A stretch of 64,000 nt of DNA from Pseudomonadota bacterium (GCA_027621915.1 JAQCAD010000012.1:1-64000); one strand, 5' to 3'. Counted from the stretch's first letter, positions 48,445-57,538 are shown. The notes: a model not told the origin generated them from the letters alone. Program-made: numbers and translations.

Positions 48445-49428
48445 CTAGTTGGCGAGGTAGTCATCCATTAACCCGGGTTCAATTCGTCCACCCACTTGCT
48501 GTATCACCCGAGTCGCGCAATAGGTGCCAAGCTTCGCACATTCTTTCAAGGGCATGTTCGCCGTCCAGCCATAGAGGAACCCGGCCGTGTATGCGTCCCC
48601 CGCGCCGGTTGTATCGACGATTTTTTCCACCCTCGTCGCCAACTGCGTAACGATTTCATCGCCATACACAATCACCGATCCTTTCTCCGATCGTGTCATG
48701 GCGAACAGGTTGTCGTAGCCGGCAAGCGCTGCCATCGTTTCCTCGTGTGAGCTGGTTTGTAGCAGCGCCGCAACTTCATCTTCATCAGCAACTACGATAT
48801 CGACACCTCCTTGTACTGCGGCATGAAAAGCATCGCGGTGTCTTTGCACGCAAAACGAATCCGACAACGACAGCGCGACCTTGCTGCCGTTCCTCTTCGC
48901 AATGGCCATCGCCGCTGCGGCAAGCGCGGGTCCCTCGGCAATGTCCCAGACATAACCTTCCAGGAGAATTACTGCTGGTTGCCCAACAGTTTCAGGCGTC
49001 ACATCGGAAACCTTAAGTTCGGTGCATGCGCCCAGGTAGGTTTGCATCGTACGCTGCCCGTCCGGTTCAATGAGAACGTGACAGCGGGCGGTTGGCGACC
49101 CGTCGGTTGCGGGCTGAAGGCGGACGTCGACGCCCAACGAGCGCATGTCGTGGCGAAAAATCTCCCCTAATTGATCGTCTTTAACCCGGCCAATATATGC
49201 AGCCTTGCCGCCGAGGTTCGCAAAGCCCGCGACCGTGTTGGCGACCGACCCCCCCGACATCTCGGTAGCCGGCCCCATCATGTCGTAGATTTCGTGTGCG
49301 CGCGCCTCATCGATAAGCGTCATCGATCCACGTGGGGCGCCGATCTTCGTCAGGAATTCTTCGTCAACTTGCGCGAGGACATCGACGATCGCGTTGCTGA
49401 TGCCAAGAAGTTTTGTTGAGTCAGTCAT
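48445..49428 (-). CDS. Adenosine kinase-like PfkB family kinase
   Basis: This 327-residue PfkB-fold kinase has the N-terminal signature of the adenosine/inosine kinase branch: LLGISNAIVDVLAQVDEEF, MSGGSVANTVAGFANLGGKAA-type sugar loop (MSGGSVANTVAGF), and the catalytic DTTGAGDAYTAGFLYG near the C-terminus. It would salvage adenosine to AMP, competing with the deaminase at 15989. It is convergent with the half-ALDH gene (13-bp gap) and divergent from the DUF4956 gene. A guanosine-inosine or other sugar kinase cannot be excluded. Confidence 0.85.
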   Translation of the reverse strand: MTDSTKLLGISNAIVDVLAQVDEEFLTKIGAPRGSMTLIDEARAHEIYDMMGPATEMSGGSVANTVAGFANLGGKAAYIGRVKDDQLGEIFRHDMRSLGVDVRLQPATDGSPTARCHVLIEPDGQRTMQTYLGACTELKVSDVTPETVGQPAVILLEGYVWDIAEGPALAAAAMAIAKRNGSKVALSLSDSFCVQRHRDAFHAAVQGGVDIVVADEDEVAALLQTSSHEETMAALAGYDNLFAMTRSEKGSVIVYGDEIVTQLATRVEKIVDTTGAGDAYTAGFLYGWTANMPLKECAKLGTYCATRVIQQVGGRIEPGLMDDYLAN

Positions 49429-49567
49429 TTAGTGAGCCCGGTTTCGAATCGCCGCATAGCGTACACGAATTTCCGGATTATGCATTTCCCGGAGTGGATT
49501 ATCTGGCGCGTCAGCCTAAGCAGCGGTATGGTTACGGACGTTTCAGGCATGCATCAGGAATACACCG

Positions 49568-50216
49568 ATGAGGCGAGCAGCGAGTTTTTTAATTCCGGTG
49601 ACGTTGATCACGTTGTATTACGCGTTCTGGGCAGGTTTACTTGCCGTTCCTGTTGGTGAAATTTCCGGCGATTAACGAGTTTTTCCCAATCGGGGGTCTG
49701 GGTGATCTCGCCGTAAGAAACATCGATAATTTCGAACCAATATACTCAAGCGCGGAGGAAACCGTACTTTCTCCGTATGGACCGGTGAAACTGGCCTGCG
49801 CAAGTCTGGGTGCAGCCATCTTGATGGTTCCCATTTCCTGGGTGTACTTCATTACCAGTCGGTCCAAGGAGGTCGATCAGTCCTTCGTGCAAACAATCAT
49901 CGTCATGCCGGTCGTTGTCACCGGTATTTCAACGATCGTTCTCAACAGTATCGCGCTGGCCTTCAGTCTCGCGGGAATCGTTGCCGCGGTACGCTTTCGT
50001 TTCACGCTCGATCAACCATCACATGCAATGTATATTTTCGTCGCGATCAGCATCGGACTGAGCGCCGGCATCGGCGCGCTGGGAGTCACGGCGGTGATTT
50101 CTGCTGTATTCGTATACACCAACCTGATTATCTGGAAGCTGGAGTACGGCAAGATACTTTCCGGTCCATTCTTTTCCATGCTGACCAGGCGCGACAGAAC
50201 TGACGACGAATACTGA
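49568..50216 (+). pseudogene. DUF4956 membrane protein with an apparent frameshift
   Basis: The main frame (in frame from about 49641 to 50216) is a clear DUF4956 protein. It has FPAINEFFPIGG, then VPISWVYFITSR, SFVQTIIVMPVVVTGI, and the hallmark SLAGIVAAVRFRFTLDQPSH. It lacks an ATG and the expected first helix. That helix is encoded just upstream in another frame, from ATG 49568 with AGGA before it (MRRAASFLIPVTLITLYYAF...), which stops at 49675. One extra base near 49645-49665 would explain the break. Alternatively translation starts at TTG 49641. In the family such proteins accompany CotH and VTC-domain genes. Confidence 0.75.
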
Positions 50217-50218
50217 TT

Positions 50219-51052
50219 TTGAGCGATTTACGTATCGCAGCTGCTGTATTTTTCGGACTTTCCGCCGCGGCGTGCCAGTCTGAACAGACCGAATCCGGCG
50301 GGCCGGACGACTTCGTCCAGTGGACTCTCCCCGATAAACTAAGGGAGATTTCGGGCCTCGCGCTGTCACGAGACGAACGTCTGTTTGCGATCACTGACGA
50401 GGAGGCGATCGTCTACGAAATCGATTATCGCAATGGCAGTTTTGTCAAAGCATTCGCGATTGGCGAACCAACCGTTCGCGACGATTTTGAAGGAATAGCC
50501 GTTCTCGGCGACAAAATCTGGCTGATGACAAGCAAAGGTCGACTGTATTCCTTTGATGAGGGCAGAGACGGCGAAAGAGTCGCTTACGAACGAGTAAAAA
50601 CGGGTCTCGGTGACGAATGCGAATTCGAGGGACTGTCCGCCGACCCGCTGACCGGAACGTTGCTGCTCGTTTGTAAGGAATCGCGGAAAAAGTCCAAGGG
50701 ACTGCGAATAATTGAATGGTCTGTGACAAACGCCGATAAGCAAGCTGTGATCGAAATCGACCTCGATACCGAAGCCATGACAAAAGCGATCGGCAAGAAA
50801 CGACTGAATCCCTCGGGCATCACAATTGATCCCGCAACGGGCAATCGCATCGTCGTTGCCGGCAGGCAGCGTGCGGTTTTCGAGCTGTCGCGTGACGGCC
50901 GTTTGCTAGACGTTATAATGCGGCTCGACAGCAAACGACACCGCCAGAGCGAAGGTATTGCAATAACCGCCGACGGGCGTTTGCTGCTGGCTGATGAGGC
51001 AAACAACGGGCCTGCAAGGCTGGCTGTCTACACGCCAAAAAAAGGAAAATAA
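50219..51052 (+). CDS. SdiA-regulated-type beta-propeller lipoprotein
   Basis: This 277-residue protein starts at TTG, two bases after the DUF4956 gene. A lipoprotein signal (lipobox LSAAAC at about residue 19) is followed by a propeller-like domain: REISGLALSRDERLFAITDEE, DFEGIAVLGDKIW, CEFEGLSADPLTG and LNPSGITIDPATGN. Repeated glycine/aspartate strands of this kind match the SdiA-regulated family (PF06977-like). It should be anchored to the membrane on the periplasmic side. Its ligand is unknown. Confidence 0.75.
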   Translation: MSDLRIAAAVFFGLSAAACQSEQTESGGPDDFVQWTLPDKLREISGLALSRDERLFAITDEEAIVYEIDYRNGSFVKAFAIGEPTVRDDFEGIAVLGDKIWLMTSKGRLYSFDEGRDGERVAYERVKTGLGDECEFEGLSADPLTGTLLLVCKESRKKSKGLRIIEWSVTNADKQAVIEIDLDTEAMTKAIGKKRLNPSGITIDPATGNRIVVAGRQRAVFELSRDGRLLDVIMRLDSKRHRQSEGIAITADGRLLLADEANNGPARLAVYTPKKGK

Positions 51053-51055
51053 AGA

Positions 51056-52051
51056 GTGAATGACGTCGGAAATATAAGCGGCAACAGTGGACGCACGCTT
51101 GTGTTCGTGCATGGGCGAGACTTCAAGCCGCGCGCAGAAGAATTTATGGACTTGAGTGTCGCGGCATTGGCAACGGGCATAAGTCGTGACTACCCGCAGT
51201 TGAACGATCAACTACATGCTCTGGACAAGCGCCTGGCATATTACGGTGATTTGACCGACGAATTCCTGGTTGGAAAAGGCCGGCGTTTTGACGAAACGCT
51301 GGATATTGGCGACCGTCGAAATGCGTTGATTCAGCTGAAAGCAATCGAAAAGAAAAAGAACTTTGGCGTGAATCGCTATGACCGTTTGCCGGGCAAGACG
51401 GCAATGGGTGAATTCGCTGCCGACGTGTTCGCTCCGGTGCTGGGTAAACTCGGGTTTTCGAACAAGCTTCTCGCGCATGTTGGCGCAGATCTTGTCGAAT
51501 ACTGGAATAAGAAAAGCGAGTTTCCACACCAGATTCGAGCGCGTGTTCGATCGGCTATTTGTGACGCCCTGGACGGGAATAACCAGGTGCTGCTCATCAG
51601 TCATGGAACCGGATGTATCGTAGCGTACGACGTGCTGTGGCAGCTCTCGCACGTCCCTGAGTTCGCCGACACCTATCAAAGCCGCAAAATCGACCTGTGG
51701 TTGACGCTCGGGGCGCCTTTGGGCGATTCCATGGTTCGCAAGCGAATTCTGGGCGCAAGGAGAAAGGGCGTAACAAAATATCCGTCGAATGTCGTCTCGT
51801 GGCACAACGTCTCAGCCGAAGACGACTTCGTCAGCCATGACAACACGCTGGCCGATGACTACAAAGAAATGCTGAAGCTGAAGCTAGTAAGTTGCATAAG
51901 GGATTATCGTATTTACAACATGGCCGTCCGCTACGGGAAATCAAATCCCCATAGCTCGCTTGGCTATCTGGCACACCCGCGTACCGCGCAGATCATAGCC
52001 GACTGGTTGCAGCAGGCCCCTGTCGAGCAGGTGCCTACGAGCATCTTTTAA
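51056..52051 (+). CDS. Alpha/beta-hydrolase-fold protein lacking the nucleophile
   Basis: The 331-residue cytosolic protein begins at GTG three bases after the preceding gene. TLVFVHGRDFKP resembles the oxyanion-hole strand, and VLLISHGTGCIVAYDVLWQL corresponds to the nucleophile elbow of alpha/beta hydrolases. Where these have Ser (H-S-x-G), Gly is present. The later segments IDLWLTLGAPLGDS and WHNVSAEDDFVSH supply an Asp and a His in the expected places. It may be a binding protein or use another residue. The 3' end is convergent with, and overlaps by 17 bp, the CotH-like gene. Confidence 0.65.
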   Translation: MNDVGNISGNSGRTLVFVHGRDFKPRAEEFMDLSVAALATGISRDYPQLNDQLHALDKRLAYYGDLTDEFLVGKGRRFDETLDIGDRRNALIQLKAIEKKKNFGVNRYDRLPGKTAMGEFAADVFAPVLGKLGFSNKLLAHVGADLVEYWNKKSEFPHQIRARVRSAICDALDGNNQVLLISHGTGCIVAYDVLWQLSHVPEFADTYQSRKIDLWLTLGAPLGDSMVRKRILGARRKGVTKYPSNVVSWHNVSAEDDFVSHDNTLADDYKEMLKLKLVSCIRDYRIYNMAVRYGKSNPHSSLGYLAHPRTAQIIADWLQQAPVEQVPTSIF

Positions 52052-53076
52052 GCAGGTTTTTCTCGGTCAAGTTCTCGTTGGAAACGATCTCGAAGAATTC
52101 GTCCAGATATTTGGTCACTGAATCCCGACTCGATTTGTCGAAGTCCGGAATTTCATCCATCAGGGCGTAGATTTCCGCTTTCTTTGACAAAATATGGGCA
52201 ACAGAATCAGGGAGGTGTTTGCTGTTTTCGCAGCGACCCCGATAAAGCCGCGTACGCACGCTCCGCAATTTTAATTGCGGATTGGGTTCTGCGTAAGGGG
52301 CATCAACCAGGCCGGAAAAATCGAAATCATAGGGTACCGGACTAACGAGGTCACCATTCGAGAACGGAACAGAATTGTGGCAACACTTCTCTCCTTCCGG
52401 ACCCCGGATCATCGAGTAATCTGTGTTTCCGATCAGATATTCGAAGAGGCTAATCAGGTTTGTCTCTTTGCGATCGAGTTGGAAATAACTCAGCTCTATC
52501 GTGTCCAGGGCTGTCAGCCCAAGCCGCTCTCCCACTTTGTCTTCGTCTTCGATGACGAAGCCATACTTGATCATAGGCTCGTCATTTTTCTCGTTGTTAA
52601 CGTAGGTGATTCGCAACAGCTTGGTGCGAAAGCTCTTGTCCGTCAGCGTCCGAAGAATTCGATAGGCCATGTATTCCCGCAAAACGTACTGTTCATTTTT
52701 CGGACTCTTATTTTGACAATGCGTTACAAGCTTGAGCTTGTCTTCGCCCCCGAAAATCGTTCCCTCGATTTGCGCGGTCTTGAAGTTCAAACGAACCGGA
52801 GGAAAATTGCAGGTGCTCTTTTGTCGGCGATACCTTCCGCGCGCGCATCTTCAGGTCGAACGATTGTGCTAATCCCGCCTCATCGGTAAAGCCGAAAGTG
52901 CCGTCGAGGTAGTCAATATCTGACCTAACACGCGAGAAAGTCGTCAATGGCGCCACGATTTGCACGTCGAGAACGTCGTCGCTGTCAAAAAGCGACTGTG
53001 CATTGGAGTTCAGCGTCATTCCGAGGAACACCAGTGGCAGAACTGAGGTCAAATTTACGGTGTGTGGGCGGGTCAT
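52035..53076 (-). pseudogene. CotH-like kinase-fold protein with a frameshift at a CG repeat
   Basis: Two frames combine into one exported protein of about 345 residues. The N-terminal frame starts at ATG 53076 (GGGAG upstream) with a signal peptide cut near NSNAQ and runs to SFDLKMRAR. The second frame continues as GRYRRQKSTCNFPPVRLNF, then FGGEDKLKLVTHC, LIGNTDYS and VPYDFDFSGLVDAPYA. The last three have the CotH/HipA-like kinase pattern (Asp in NTD, Asp in YDFD). The frame changes at the alternating CG run near 52838-52847; two missing bases there would explain it. It is either a real inactivation or a sequence error. Confidence 0.75.
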
Positions 53077-53187
53077 GATCGCGTGAGACTCCCTGTTGTT
53101 ATTTAGTGGCTGCAGTAATATTAGCATGCGAAAATCAAAACATTGCTCGTCTGGACCTGGCGATCGACGCAAATTCGGGAGATTTAC

Positions 53188-55032
53188 ATGAAAAAGATTC
53201 GGCGAATATCACTGCAGGTCTTAGCCTGTCTGCTTCTGCCGGTTCTTTTGTCCGCCTGCGCATTGGCCGAACAATACCGATGGACGGGCGTTGAGCGCGT
53301 CGTCGCGATGAGTGATCCGCACGGGGCATACGACGCGATGGTACGGACACTGACGAACGCAGGAGTCATTGACGAAGAGTTCTCATGGTCTGGTGGTGAG
53401 ACCCACCTTGTGATTACTGGAGACCTCCTGGATAGAGGTGCGGACTCACGCAGAATCATGGACCTCGTGATGAAACTGGAATCAGAAGCGTCCGCGAAAG
53501 GGGGCATGGTTCACCTGACACTCGGTAATCACGAGGTTATGAACCTGGTTGGCGATGTGCGCTATGTGTCGCGCGGCGAGTATGCCGCATTTTCAGACGA
53601 GGAATCGGCAGACGAACGCGAAGCCTGGTTTCAGCGATATCGTGCCGCGATGGCGCTGGAACGTGAGCCGGTGCCTGACGAGGATGCACTTCGCGCTACG
53701 TTTAACGAGGCCCGGCCGCCTGGGTTTTACGGGCATAGACAGGCCTTCGGCAGTGAGGGGAAATACGGTCGCTGGTTGTTGCAAAAACCGCTCGTGGTGG
53801 TGGTGAATGACACCGCCTTTGTGCACGCCGGTTTACCGCCGATGGTCGCAGATTTCACGCTCGAACAGCTCAACAATGAACTGGGCTCGCAAGTTGGTGA
53901 TTACCTGCGACATCTCGAGGTGTTAAACAGGGCGGGACTCATCGACCCGGCAACGGGATTTTACGATCATGTGAATATTGCGGAGCAGCTTGCCGCAGAT
54001 CCTGCGGTGGCGGACGAGATTCGTGTTGCGTCGTTGAAGGTTGTCGAGCTTAACGATGCCGCCGTCCATGATCCGAACGGACCCATCTGGTATCGCGGTA
54101 CGGTGAGCTGCAGCGTTTTGAGTGAAGGAGATGTTCTGGCCGCGTCACTCGCGGCACTTGGTGCGAACCGACTGGTCATCGGCCATACGCCGACTGTCAC
54201 CCGACAGGTATTACAGCGATTCGGTGGACGCGTAATCGAGATCGATACCGGAATGTTGAAGTCCTCGTACAATGGTTCGGGCAACGCACTGGTTATCGAA
54301 GGAGACAGTGTTTCCGTCGTACATGAAAATGGCAGCGGTTCGACATTGCCGATACCGCATCCGCGCCGGGTCGGTCGGCGCTCCGAAAGTCTGAGTGACG
54401 AGAATCTCGAATCGTTACTGTCATCCGGACAGATATCCTCGACCGCGACTGATGCATCCGGGCGCACTATCGTGAAACTCACCAGCGGCAACGACATGGT
54501 GCAGGCAATCTTCACCAAAGGTCCGCGAGGGAAGGGACCCAATACAGAGCTTGCGGCGTATCGACTTGATCGGCTGTTGCAGCTCAACATGATTCCGATA
54601 ACCGTGGTACGCGAGGTGGACGGCAAGCAGGGCACGCTGCAGTTTTTGCCGGACAACATTCAGACGGAAGCGATTCGTGCGGTCAACGGCAGGGGTGGCA
54701 GCGCGAATTGCCCTCTGCCACGGCAATGGAATTCGTTGTATGTCTTTGATGCGCTGGTATACAACGACAGCCGCACTCCAAACAGTATGATCTACGACAC
54801 GGGCGACTGGCAGCTCATGTCGATAGGTCACCCCGATACTTTCGGCACCAGGCGCGGTCGTCCGGCGTACCTGGCGACCATTCCGCTTGAGATCACCGGT
54901 GCCTGGGTGGAAGCGCTCTCGTCGTTGTCGGACGAGGTCCTCGCAGCTAATTTTGCGGACGTACTCGACGAAAAGCGAATCAACGCACTGGCGACAAGGC
55001 GTGATCTGCTGATCGAGCAGGCAGCACAGTAA
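53188..55032 (+). CDS. Lipoprotein PPP-type phosphatase fused to a kinase-like domain
   Basis: The 614-residue product has a lipobox (LLSAC) near residue 23. Residues 40-370 form a PPP-family metallophosphatase with all motifs: MSDPHGAYD, ITGDLLDRG, TLGNHEVMN, FVHAGLPP and VIGHTP. Residues 415-600 resemble the protein-kinase-like domain of CotH/Fam20/HipA proteins: VQAIFTKG (Lys), ELAAYRLDRLL (Glu), ITVVREVDGKQGTLQF, YVFDALVYNDSR and NSMIYDTGDWQLMSIGH. The usual metal Asp before His is Gly here, so kinase activity is doubtful. GGGAG precedes ATG 53188. It is divergent from the CotH-like gene. Confidence 0.8.
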   Translation: MKKIRRISLQVLACLLLPVLLSACALAEQYRWTGVERVVAMSDPHGAYDAMVRTLTNAGVIDEEFSWSGGETHLVITGDLLDRGADSRRIMDLVMKLESEASAKGGMVHLTLGNHEVMNLVGDVRYVSRGEYAAFSDEESADEREAWFQRYRAAMALEREPVPDEDALRATFNEARPPGFYGHRQAFGSEGKYGRWLLQKPLVVVVNDTAFVHAGLPPMVADFTLEQLNNELGSQVGDYLRHLEVLNRAGLIDPATGFYDHVNIAEQLAADPAVADEIRVASLKVVELNDAAVHDPNGPIWYRGTVSCSVLSEGDVLAASLAALGANRLVIGHTPTVTRQVLQRFGGRVIEIDTGMLKSSYNGSGNALVIEGDSVSVVHENGSGSTLPIPHPRRVGRRSESLSDENLESLLSSGQISSTATDASGRTIVKLTSGNDMVQAIFTKGPRGKGPNTELAAYRLDRLLQLNMIPITVVREVDGKQGTLQFLPDNIQTEAIRAVNGRGGSANCPLPRQWNSLYVFDALVYNDSRTPNSMIYDTGDWQLMSIGHPDTFGTRRGRPAYLATIPLEITGAWVEALSSLSDEVLAANFADVLDEKRINALATRRDLLIEQAAQ

Positions 55033-55080
55033 AGCCTGCCGTTTCCGATGATTGTCGGCTAGCGCGTAGCCGACGGCTTT
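55031..55080. terminator. Hairpin between the phosphatase fusion and the GMC gene
   Basis: GTCGGCTA (55054-55061) pairs with TAGCCGAC (55067-55074). An outer arm, AAAGCC at 55031-55036 and GGCTTT at 55075-55080, could extend it. It sits between two convergent genes (stops at 55032 and 55099). T-runs are short, so it is a plausible but not certain bidirectional terminator. Confidence 0.5.
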
Positions 55081-55098
55081 CACGGCGGAAAGACTTCG

Positions 55099-56769
55099 TC
55101 AGATCTTGTTCTGCCTGGCCGCCGCCATTATTTTTTCCGAAGCCCGGAATGCGAGTGCCATGATCGTCATCGTCGGCTGACCTCTGCCTGAAGTCACCAT
55201 GCTCGAGCCATCGCACAAGAACAGGTTTGGGACATCGTGGGAACGGTGGTTCTTGTCGACGACAGACGTCGTCGGATCATCGCCCATGCGACACGTACCG
55301 AGCAGGTGTGAGCCGGAGCTCTGGTACTCAATGGGCTGCTTCCAGACGTGTGTAGCGCCTGCAGCTTCCGCGATTTCGGCCGCTCGTGCCTGCAGGAAAC
55401 CAGCCAGCGCTATATCGTCTTCATGATCGCGATAAGTAATTCTGAGTGATGGTCTGCCCCAATTGTCCTTGTGAGTCGGATCAATCGTCACATTATTGCG
55501 GTCCTGGGCGATGGATGTGCCACTGGCGAACAGGAACATGCTCCGGGTGAAGTCGTTTTCCAGGTTGGCCTTGTATTCCGCGCCCCAGGTTGGGCCTTCC
55601 GGACGGGCACCGGCCAAAGAAAACAACAACGGCGTGGCGGCCATAAACGGCCGTGCATCGATGCCGCCACCGCCATAGAAACCGCGTGCCGGATCTGATT
55701 CGTAGAAATCATGGACAATTCGCGATACCTGCACACCCTTGTAATCATTGAGCTGCTCCGCAAAAAGACTGCGCACGACTCCGTGGCTGTTGTACATCAG
55801 GTTCCGGCCAACAAAGCCACTGCTGTTCGCCAGGCCATCCGGGTGCTGTGCACTTTCCGAAAGCAGGAGCAGGCGCGATGTTTCAGCGCCGTTAGCGGAC
55901 ACAATGACGGTTTTGGCCTTTTGTGATCGCTCGTTGCCGTCCGGGTCGATATAAAACACTTCGTCAGCGCGGCCCTGATCGTTGGTGCCAATCCTGAATA
56001 CTGCACATTCCGCCCGAACCTCGCATTTGCCGCTCGCGATCGCATCCGGAATCATGGCAGCGAGTGTGGACGACTTGGCGTTGACTTCGCAACCAAAGCC
56101 CATGCAGAAACCGCAATTAATGCATGCCGGCCGGCCGTTCAGCGGTTTGGACAGTATGGCGTGCGGCTCGGCCTGGGCATTAAGACCCAGTTTTTTCGCG
56201 CCGCGCTCCATCAGGACGCCTGACGATTTGATCGGGAACGGTGGCGCGGGGAAAGGCCTGGAGCGAAAAGAATCGTTAGGGCCCGGTGCGCCTGAAACGC
56301 CGATTTCCCAGTCGACACGGGTGTAGTAGGGCTCCAGATCGGCGTAGCTGATCGGCCAGTCCGCGAAATTTGTGCCACTGATCGGGCCGAGCAAGCTGCG
56401 TTCCTTGAAATCCACTTCGCGAAGGCGCCAGAAGTTGCCCGTGAAGTGAACGCTGCTGCCACCTACTGTCTGCGCATAAGAAGCCGGAGCGCGACCGTCG
56501 GCCACCTCGGCCACCTCGGTTTCATCGTGCCTGAATGTTTGCTGGTGTTTCCGGTTGCCGCCGCCGCCCAGTTCGTCAAAAACGAAAACCGACAAATCAT
56601 CGTGAGTAAAATCTTCTGCCGTACGAAACGGGCCCTGTTCAAGTACGACGACCTGAAATCCGTTGACGGATAATTCCTTGGCCAGGATGCCACCCGCTGA
56701 ACCCGATCCGACGATGACGAAATCCACGGCTTCGTCGAGCGGATAGGTAACGCGATTCTCAATTGCCAT
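55099..56769 (-). CDS. GMC family oxidoreductase
   Basis: This 556-residue FAD-dependent glucose-methanol-choline oxidoreductase has DFVIVGSGSAGGILAKEL (FAD fold) at the N-terminus, VGGSSVHFTGNFWRL, CINCGFCMGFGC (a cysteine-rich stretch typical of the gluconate-dehydrogenase-like subgroup), SGSHLLGTCRMG with the active-site His, and FLCDGSSMVTSGRGQPTMT at the end. Gln occurs in the last motif where Asn is usual. ATG 56769 overlaps the subunit-3 gene by 11 bp. It probably acts on a sugar or alcohol in the periplasm with that partner, donating electrons to the respiratory chain. Substrate unknown. Confidence 0.9.
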   Translation of the reverse strand: MAIENRVTYPLDEAVDFVIVGSGSAGGILAKELSVNGFQVVVLEQGPFRTAEDFTHDDLSVFVFDELGGGGNRKHQQTFRHDETEVAEVADGRAPASYAQTVGGSSVHFTGNFWRLREVDFKERSLLGPISGTNFADWPISYADLEPYYTRVDWEIGVSGAPGPNDSFRSRPFPAPPFPIKSSGVLMERGAKKLGLNAQAEPHAILSKPLNGRPACINCGFCMGFGCEVNAKSSTLAAMIPDAIASGKCEVRAECAVFRIGTNDQGRADEVFYIDPDGNERSQKAKTVIVSANGAETSRLLLLSESAQHPDGLANSSGFVGRNLMYNSHGVVRSLFAEQLNDYKGVQVSRIVHDFYESDPARGFYGGGGIDARPFMAATPLLFSLAGARPEGPTWGAEYKANLENDFTRSMFLFASGTSIAQDRNNVTIDPTHKDNWGRPSLRITYRDHEDDIALAGFLQARAAEIAEAAGATHVWKQPIEYQSSGSHLLGTCRMGDDPTTSVVDKNHRSHDVPNLFLCDGSSMVTSGRGQPTMTIMALAFRASEKIMAAARQNKI

Positions 56770-57367
56770 TTGGCTGCTCTCCCTGCTGCGCCGCCATGTA
56801 CTCGGTGTCGTAGTGGCCGAAGGGTGGCAGCCAGGCATGCGGTGGCCCGTCCATGCCGACCAGCTTCCAGCCGATGTTGTCGCGGTTGCCGCCGTACATG
56901 GACATGCCGAAAACGCCGGCCAGCGTCAGGAAGCGAGCACCACCGAAAAATGGCGTGTTCTCCACGCTTTTCAGGTACTTATCCTGATCGTCCTCGCCAA
57001 GATCCGAAAATACCTGTGCGCCCGGAAATGCGGCAGCGACCCCGGCCTGGAAGCCTGCCAACATGCCGCGAGCAGGTCCTGCCAACCCCGAGAAGAAAGT
57101 CCCGAATGCCTTGTCGAAAAAGTACACCGCGCCGGCTTCTGTTGCGCCCGGGGATTGCGTGGTCGGAATAATTCGCGCGGCAATCGCGATGATTTCGCGC
57201 GCTTCTGCGCTCGTAATGTTCTCGTATGCTGCCGCCTCTTTTTTTGCCGTGCACGCCGCCTGAGACACCGCAATAAATGCCGGAATGCCGGCTCGCATCA
57301 TCACGCTGCCAACTAATGTGCCGGATCCCTGCATAAACATACGGCGAGTCAGTCCATCACTGCCCAT
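56759..57367 (-). CDS. Gluconate 2-dehydrogenase subunit 3 family protein, Tat-exported
   Basis: This 202-residue small subunit partners the GMC oxidoreductase encoded directly after it. A twin-arginine signal is visible (LTRRMFMQGSG, then a hydrophobic stretch to about residue 38), so the folded flavin complex is presumably exported on this signal. The middle contains EAREIIAIAARIIPTTQSPGATEAGAVYFFD (quoted in parts: IAARIIPTTQSPGATEAG), the family hallmark. GGGAG precedes the ATG. Divergent from uraH across 171 bp. Confidence 0.9.
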   Translation of the reverse strand: MGSDGLTRRMFMQGSGTLVGSVMMRAGIPAFIAVSQAACTAKKEAAAYENITSAEAREIIAIAARIIPTTQSPGATEAGAVYFFDKAFGTFFSGLAGPARGMLAGFQAGVAAAFPGAQVFSDLGEDDQDKYLKSVENTPFFGGARFLTLAGVFGMSMYGGNRDNIGWKLVGMDGPPHAWLPPFGHYDTEYMAAQQGEQPNGN

Positions 57368-57538
57368 GGTGTAATACTCCCTGTTTGATCAGTCGATGAT
57401 TTTTCGAGGCGCAAAAATAGCACAGTAAGGCCGTACTCGCTCGATCGCCTGGCTATGAGGCCTGTTCGGAACACTATTCCGGGGATCCGGACGATGTAAT
57501 TTGCTGATATTATTTGAGTTTGCGGAGCGAAACAGCAA

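Noticed and set aside
56500-56525. Short tandem repeat CACCTCGGC in the GMC gene
   Set aside because: In-frame 9-bp repeat giving AEVAEV; ordinary coding variation.
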